NCBI GenBank assembly: GCA_030762175.1
Contig: CM060840.1
Location: 36,927,501-36,991,500, forward strand
Reading direction: 5' to 3'
Source: Metallyticus violacea
Lineage: Eukaryota > Arthropoda > Insecta > Mantodea > Metallyticidae
Length of the DNA: 64,000 bases
The position numbers were made by a program, and so were the translations under genes. Below, piece by piece: positions 59,045-64,000 of this stretch. The notes below the pieces were generated by a model that was not told the origin of the DNA, ran no database searches, and worked only from the letters and a program-made list of their open reading frames with translations. Every line of letters starts with the position of its first letter. The first letter of the stretch is position 1.

Positions 59045-60025
59045 TGAAAGCCGTCAAAGCTACATGGTGTTCTTGATTTCTGGAGTAAGGTAATAAGAAA
59101 CATAAAGTTCAGCTACAAGAAGAGTGAGTACACAGCAATATTTAGGATGAAATCTATTAAATCCTGCTACCATTCGATTTTCATTCTCAAAATGCTCTCT
59201 AGTCTGGATACTTCCCTCATACTTCTGCTCCTTTCCCCCAACCTTCTCCTCTTTATTGTCTAAATTCGCTTATTTTCCCCTTCACAAAAGTCTCATTTAA
59301 ATTACAATCGATCAGATTTCTGTCACCAACAGTATGCCTCGTGTACCAAATAGTGTTTCCTGTGAAACAAGCAGGAAAAAAATTAGAGCGCAGGAAATGA
59401 GCGTTAAGCGATATGGAAATGACGTCATCCTACCCGCTGATGAGGATTTGAATGGCATCTGAAACAAAGCACCGAACCCGCGTTCTCCCCACCTAACCTC
59501 CCTATTTCCAAGTAGATGACGCAGGTTGGAGGGAGTGCTCTGTTTTCATTGTCTCGTATCATAATACTGTTCTTAAATTTTATGAAAGCGCTTTATACAT
59601 TCCGGGAGTCGTAATTCTAAATGGTTAAAAGGTTTTGGTGTCTACTGATGTCAATAAGAACTGTTTGTAGCAATGAGATAACACCGGAGCTGCCAAAACC
59701 ACTACCAGTCACTACCACTTTCTAAAACAAAGGAACAAAGTAGCTTGACAGTCTTTTGTTCCCTTGCTTTATTATTCACCCAGAGGAACTAACTCAAGGA
59801 TCTGAAACTCGATGAGAAATGTAGTCATTTTGCAACGTTTTATGAACGAATCTTATTTTATCTTCTTATTCTGCTAATATTCCAACAGAATGCATTATAC
59901 AAGCTCGATGAGCGTGAGGTCTTTCTCCAAGGCACAAGACATTTCATATGAGGCATGCCTTCCAAAACCTTGTAAACTACTTTTCAGAAGCAGAAAAATT
60001 AATACAATAAAAATCCCTCCTATTC
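59045..60025. other. no gene seen
   Basis: Mostly AT-rich, with a GC-richer part at 59380-59530 that includes a CRE-like tgacgtcat (59420-59428). No coding motif. Confidence 0.45.
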
Positions 60026-60029
60026 GCCA

Positions 60030-60755
60030 TCCAAATAGCCGGTAATCCAAAACAATGGCACTTTACTAGTAGAAAAAAAAATAATGTAAAGCAGAAAAGA
60101 ATATATCACAAATTTAGACACGGGGTCTTTTTAGTGAAAATTTCATTGTTTTCTATTACGTCATAGATGCCGTGACTTCACAGTTGCGAGCGTGGTAACA
60201 CCAACACGGAGTGACTTCACACTTCACAATATTACAGTAGTGAGCATGATACCGTGGCACACCGCACATACCTGCGGATAGTAACTACAGTGAATTAGCC
60301 GGCTGCTACACAGTGGTTCCATGAAGAGCAAACAAAATGTTCTTACGCTGAAACAGAAGTTGGAGGTTTTGTATTATGTGGAAAAGTGTGCTAGTAGGAC
60401 ACAGCTAATGGAAGAACATTGCGCGGCACAACTTGTTTCCATGGTTGCAATCGATTGCGATTTTACTACCCTGATCTCGTCTTATGATCATCATTTAACA
60501 ATGGCCCGGTTAGGCAAATTTGGTATATTTATGTTAAAAGCTAACAGTTGAATTTACCTTGTTATGTACTGAAAATAAAATGAATGTTTCAAAGTTTTAT
60601 TTTTAAAAATCCACACGAAAAATGAACAATTCTCGAGAGAAAAATTTCCATGTAGTATGTATTTATATAATCTATAGAAGTATTTCCATTTATCGCCGAA
60701 ATCGGTTAACTGGCACCGACTTTGTCCCACAATTGCCGGATACGAGAGATTTTAT
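60030..60755 (+). mobile_element. pogo/Tigger-like deletion derivative (boundaries approximate)
   Basis: The left side reads agccggtaatccaaaacaat with ggcac after it (60036-60061). The right side, read on the minus strand, gives ccggcaattgtgggacaaag followed by tcggtgcc (60711-60739). The shared ccgg(t/c)aat, acaa and ggcac/ggtgcc blocks indicate imperfect inverted ends. Between them lies only a transposase DNA-binding N-terminus (60321-60551), so an internal deletion removed the DDE domain. Target duplication could not be established. Confidence 0.5.
60321..60551 (+). pseudogene. pogo/Tigger/Jerky-type transposase N-terminal remnant (CENP-B-like helix-turn-helix)
   Basis: From the ATG at 60321 the frame reads MKSKQNVLTLKQKLEVLYYV, then EKCASRTQLMEEHC. 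The LTLKQKLEVL helix, a short turn and SRTQLMEEH helix are the psq-type helix-turn-helix at the start of pogo/Tigger and Jerky-like proteins. In those, this motif binds the transposon ends. After about residue 36 similarity stops and the remaining 40 codons are unrelated, so neither the second DNA-binding motif nor the DDE nuclease is present. A domesticated short protein is conceivable but unsupported. Confidence 0.7.
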
Positions 60756-60779
60756 TGTAATTAATGTTAAATGAACATG

Positions 60780-61130
60780 TTATAGGGGCAACATTTTCAT
60801 AACACTAAAATTATTTAAGCTAAATTGGATGTTCTTTTTTAAATATAAATATCTTGCAGCAATTAGAGGGTTGTAAAACTGAAAACTGCCATCATTATCG
60901 ATTCTAAAGGCTTTAAAATTGTTGCGTCTTGTAACTCTCATAAAGTTATTTTTGTCCTCAAGGGCAAAAATTTCATTCTTCCTTACCAAATTATGAACAG
61001 GTTTCTGTAGAAATAAAAGAAATATATTATTTTCTAACTCCAATTCGATGTTACTGTAACAAATTTTTAACTTGCTGTGGTTTTTATTTCCGCCACTTTC
61101 ATGTCCACCAAATGTTCCCTTTTTAACCAT
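60780..61130 (-). CDS. unidentified 116-codon open frame
   Basis: A minus-strand frame starting MVKKGTFGGHESGGNKNHSK and continuing with a Lys/Asn/Leu-rich sequence, as AT-rich DNA tends to give. It is long for a chance frame in this composition, but I see no domain, signal peptide or splice context. It directly follows the pogo-like element and could be a fragment of something unrelated. Confidence 0.2.
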   Translation of the reverse strand: MVKKGTFGGHESGGNKNHSKLKICYSNIELELENNIFLLFLQKPVHNLVRKNEIFALEDKNNFMRVTRRNNFKAFRIDNDGSFQFYNPLIAARYLYLKKNIQFSLNNFSVMKMLPL

Positions 61131-61139
61131 TGTCCAATG

Positions 61140-63335
61140 CAGTCCATGCTGTAATTTACTTCTCTTCTAACCGTTGCAATCCAGTGCAATTCTTATTCAA
61201 GAGAAATCTTTTTGCTGAACTAACTGAGGAATTATCGGTCGGTCTCCGAGGTCTTTAGCATAAAGCCGCATGTCATCTATTTAGACAATTTACCCAAGGA
61301 AAATTTCAATATGAAATTTTATTGGTTCATTTTTTATATTGATACTCGGGTATGTATGAAAGTTTTCAGAGTGCTGCTTGACTTGTTAGTGATTTAGCGA
61401 TAACTTGTAAATTTATACGTATGTATTTTCCTAAAGCAATAGACAAATTGAGTTGAAAGTATTTTGGTATAAATGAGAAAATGAAAATAATAAGTTTTTG
61501 TTCTTTAAGCACTTCGAAAATAATAGTTTTCTCGTTTTTTCCCCCTTTTAATTAAATACATTTGGAGCATGCGTGTATAACAAGTAATGCTAAGCCTATG
61601 TTACGAAAATATGTAAAAGTGTGGAGAAATAAATATATTATCACTTTCAAATTATTAAACGAATTTTTATGTAAGGCATATGTATCACAAAACAAGATAT
61701 GTATTCATTTAAACTCAAATTATTTGAGAGTACTTGGGGCAGAACTAAATAAAGCATTTCATTTACTAATCATCACTATGATGGCTTTATAAGGATTAGG
61801 CCTAAGGCCTGTTCCAGTTCCTTACGGGCCTAATTAACATTCTAGTTTATCTATAATTCTCACCTACACCTGTCAGAAGGATAGGTGGTCAGCTCATTGC
61901 CTTAAAAACCACCTAGTGTGATGCTAAGGTATTATTTGGACGTGAAATGTTCGTATTTTGTTCAGACATTTCCTCTTTTCATGCTATAAACATATTTCAT
62001 TCGCTAAAACCTATCCACTTGAGTCGGGCTTTTATTCGCGAACCTTTGGTCTAGACCACCGAAACTAACAAATGTGTAATATAAAAACTATTTATTTGCA
62101 CAAAGAGCTATCGAATGTGTGCTTGAGCACTTTTTTTAAGAGAAAGTAGTTAGTAGTGTTTTTCTCTTCTATTTCTTTTCTCTCTTGTTAGAGAAAATTC
62201 CTTTGAAAATTGTACACTTTCTTTCTCATCAACTTTTCTGCAATATCTTCAAAAAAATTAAAAATGACACCACTGCATTTTTTCATTTGCTTCACCAAAT
62301 CATAAATTACACAAGAACATTAACTTTTAAGTTCTTGCATTAACTTTTAAGATGCTATTATTTTGTAAAATGCAACAAACAGACCTTATAATGGTCTTTT
62401 CAGAAAATTATAAGTAATTTTTACAGCATATGGTGAAATAAATTTGCTCAGATGTCAAAATAATTATAAACAAACATTTACTTTCCATTAATTAAAAGGT
62501 TTTCAATAATTAATTGCATACGCAAATAGTCATTTATATTAATAATAGAGAAACTTCACGAGAAATAAGACAGTCATGCCCTCTGTCACACGCTTTATTA
62601 TTTGACCTATTAGGTTCTGAGGAAATAAGGAACACGGTTAACAATAAATTATATCTCTGAATATAATAATGTTTATAGATTATTTGGCTCTTTTCTCCGA
62701 TTCGGAAGAAAATTTACAAATACCGATATTTATATTACACACAATTACACAGGAATATCAATTAATATCCTCAAAAAAGTATTATGATTTAATGCACTCT
62801 TTAAAGGCAGAACTTATAATTGAAGACTTTGTCTTAGAATATGTATCCAGTTTTGTTTAATTGAGTTGCCAAATTGCATACGATAGATCAAAATATCTAG
62901 AAATTAACTCCCTGTATTTTTTCTACAGCTATTAGGAATTGTAAAGTGAACACTAATAGGAAAAGAAAAGATGTGAAAGAAACCATAATTAACTTTTAGG
63001 AAACTATGACCATTCCGAATTTTTGTATGATTCCCAAGATTAGAAAACGATCTTAAAACAGAGAAAGAGAGTCTAAATAGCAGAAATTATATCATTGGCA
63101 GGATTTAGTTCATTAGAACATAAAAAATGAAGATATATGTCTAATAATATACTAAATACTACTATGCATACAGACAGCAATGATACGAATATCTGCTCTG
63201 AATAGATACTGACCGAATATCTTTGAAAATCTTTAATTATGACCTACTGCAAAAAGAGACCTAGAACAAACTTGAAAGCAATGAATATTTCTGGAGAAGC
63301 AACAGGCTATTTTGATCTAATCTTGAAAGTGCATA
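61140..63335. other. AT-rich DNA, no gene seen
   Basis: Frames at 61562-61792 and 62669-62860 have no recognised motif. No repeat family of the window occurs. Confidence 0.5.
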
Positions 63336-63338
63336 ATG

Positions 63339-63388
63339 ATATATATACATACACTCGTATATGTATATATGTGTGTGTGTGTGTGTGT
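63339..63388. repeat. (TA)n/(TG)n microsatellite bordering a Penelope-type palindrome
   Basis: atatatacatacac, then tatatgtatatatg and about nine gt units, ending where the palindrome begins. Confidence 0.9.
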
Positions 63389-63627
63389 AAATGAAAAATA
63401 ATATAACACCATTAACAATGTAACTAAAGCAACAGTAACTAAAAAAGCAGAAAAGGATAAAACATTAAGAAAAAGTCCCAAATTTGTAATTGCAATAGAA
63501 GAACTCGAGCAGTTCGGCATAAAGCGATTACAAATATGTGATTTTTTCTTAGCATTTTATCCTTTTCTGCTTTTCTAGTTACTGCTATTTTAGTTACATC
63601 GTTAATGTGTTATATTATTTTTCATTT
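63389..63627. repeat. imperfect palindrome of Penelope-family terminal-repeat units
   Basis: The left arm (63389-63491) and right arm (63526-63627) are reverse complements over about 100 bases with scattered mismatches. Shared blocks are aaatgaaaaataatataaca, attaa-gatgtaactaaa, agcagaaaaggataaaa and acaaat. The spacer holds gaagaactcgagcagttc, the same hairpin core as in the 27.3-27.6 kb units. It is more diverged than the palindrome there. Confidence 0.85.
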
Positions 63628-63830
63628 ATATAGTTTGCACCTCTAGTGTTGCTTTTAACTTAGCTTATTAATTTAAATTTGATTTTGCGTGTTTTGCTTT
63701 TAACTTCTTTACTATGTATTTATTATTCATTTTATTTTATTTGTTACTTTCTCTGTGTTCTCTAATACACTTTATTGTTATTATTAAGCTTTTGTTATTT
63801 AATACTTCTTATGCAATGATATATACATAA
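63628..63830 (+). mobile_element. non-coding Penelope-family leader-like relic
   Basis: Continues from the palindrome with ttaatttaaatttgattttg, aacttctttactatgta and ttctctaatacactttattg, matching 32200-32345 in order. No reverse transcriptase or endonuclease frame follows before about 63840, where similarity fades. Confidence 0.5.
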
Positions 63831-64000
63831 TGAAGTATGTTATTGAATTTTCTGTCTAATAACCTTAATTGGTGACATTAAACCCAGATACAGTACAGTG
63901 ATTGATAGTATGTAGCTTTCAGGAATCACAAATTTATAGACTAAATAGAAGAAGGAAAGATTTGCTTCAACTTTTAAATACACTTATTTCAAATAAAGAT

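Noticed and set aside
59437..59465. CTGATGA...GAAAC resembling a hammerhead core
   Set aside because: A four-pair helix II (GGAT/ATCT) can form between the two boxes. No pairing helix I or III with a cleavage triplet could be found on either side, so it is probably coincidence.
1..64000. CRISPR array, bacterial operons or phage genes
   Set aside because: No regularly spaced direct repeats, no ribosome-binding-site/gene trains and no long coding density; all evidence points to an insect genome.

Overview
This is AT-rich eukaryotic DNA, almost certainly from an insect. Evidence is the crowd of Tc1/mariner-superfamily transposase relics, tRNA-derived SINEs, a Penelope-like retroelement and abundant (TA)n, (TAA)n and (AAAG)n microsatellites. 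The SINE core and overall texture would fit a large polyneopteran genome (cockroach, termite or relatives), but that is only an impression. I see no confidently intact host gene, rRNA, tRNA gene or CRISPR array. The window reads as intergenic or intronic sequence built from decayed mobile elements.

Layout. 1-2100: a tRNA-derived scrap, a mariner deletion derivative with both ends and a TA target duplication (174-917), and a LINE reverse-transcriptase scrap. 4155-4424, 13331-13613 and 29135-29420: three copies of one tRNA-derived SINE (family A). 15315-16139: mariner transposase pseudogene. 17505-19815: two copies of an LTR-like sequence in inverted orientation, with tRNA-Lys-type primer-binding-site-like motifs between them; a third copy is at 33320-34230. 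22075-22990 and 32515-33225: a second dispersed repeat pair (R1). 20547-20600, 26082-26291, 39728-39857 and 52981-53253: SINE family B. 27241-28674: a 5'-truncated Penelope-like element with GIY-YIG endonuclease and a near-perfect palindrome made from its terminal repeat; related non-coding relics lie at 32130-32490 and 63389-63830. Other transposase fragments are at 23317-23544, 36597-36758, 46374-46571, 48478-49170 and 58778-59040. A pogo/Tigger-like deletion derivative is at about 60030-60755.

What remains is mostly unremarkable AT-rich DNA, with two GC-richer islands (35519-35990 and 51597-52043), one TATA-like site upstream of two nuclear-receptor-type half-sites (42911-43226), and a few short open frames I cannot identify.

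No previously undescribed multi-gene system is evident. The most interesting structures are the Penelope-element palindromes with a conserved hairpin, the inverted LTR pair with tandem primer-site-like repeats, and the mariner derivative that lost its catalytic domain but kept its DNA-binding domain, C-terminal tail and termini.
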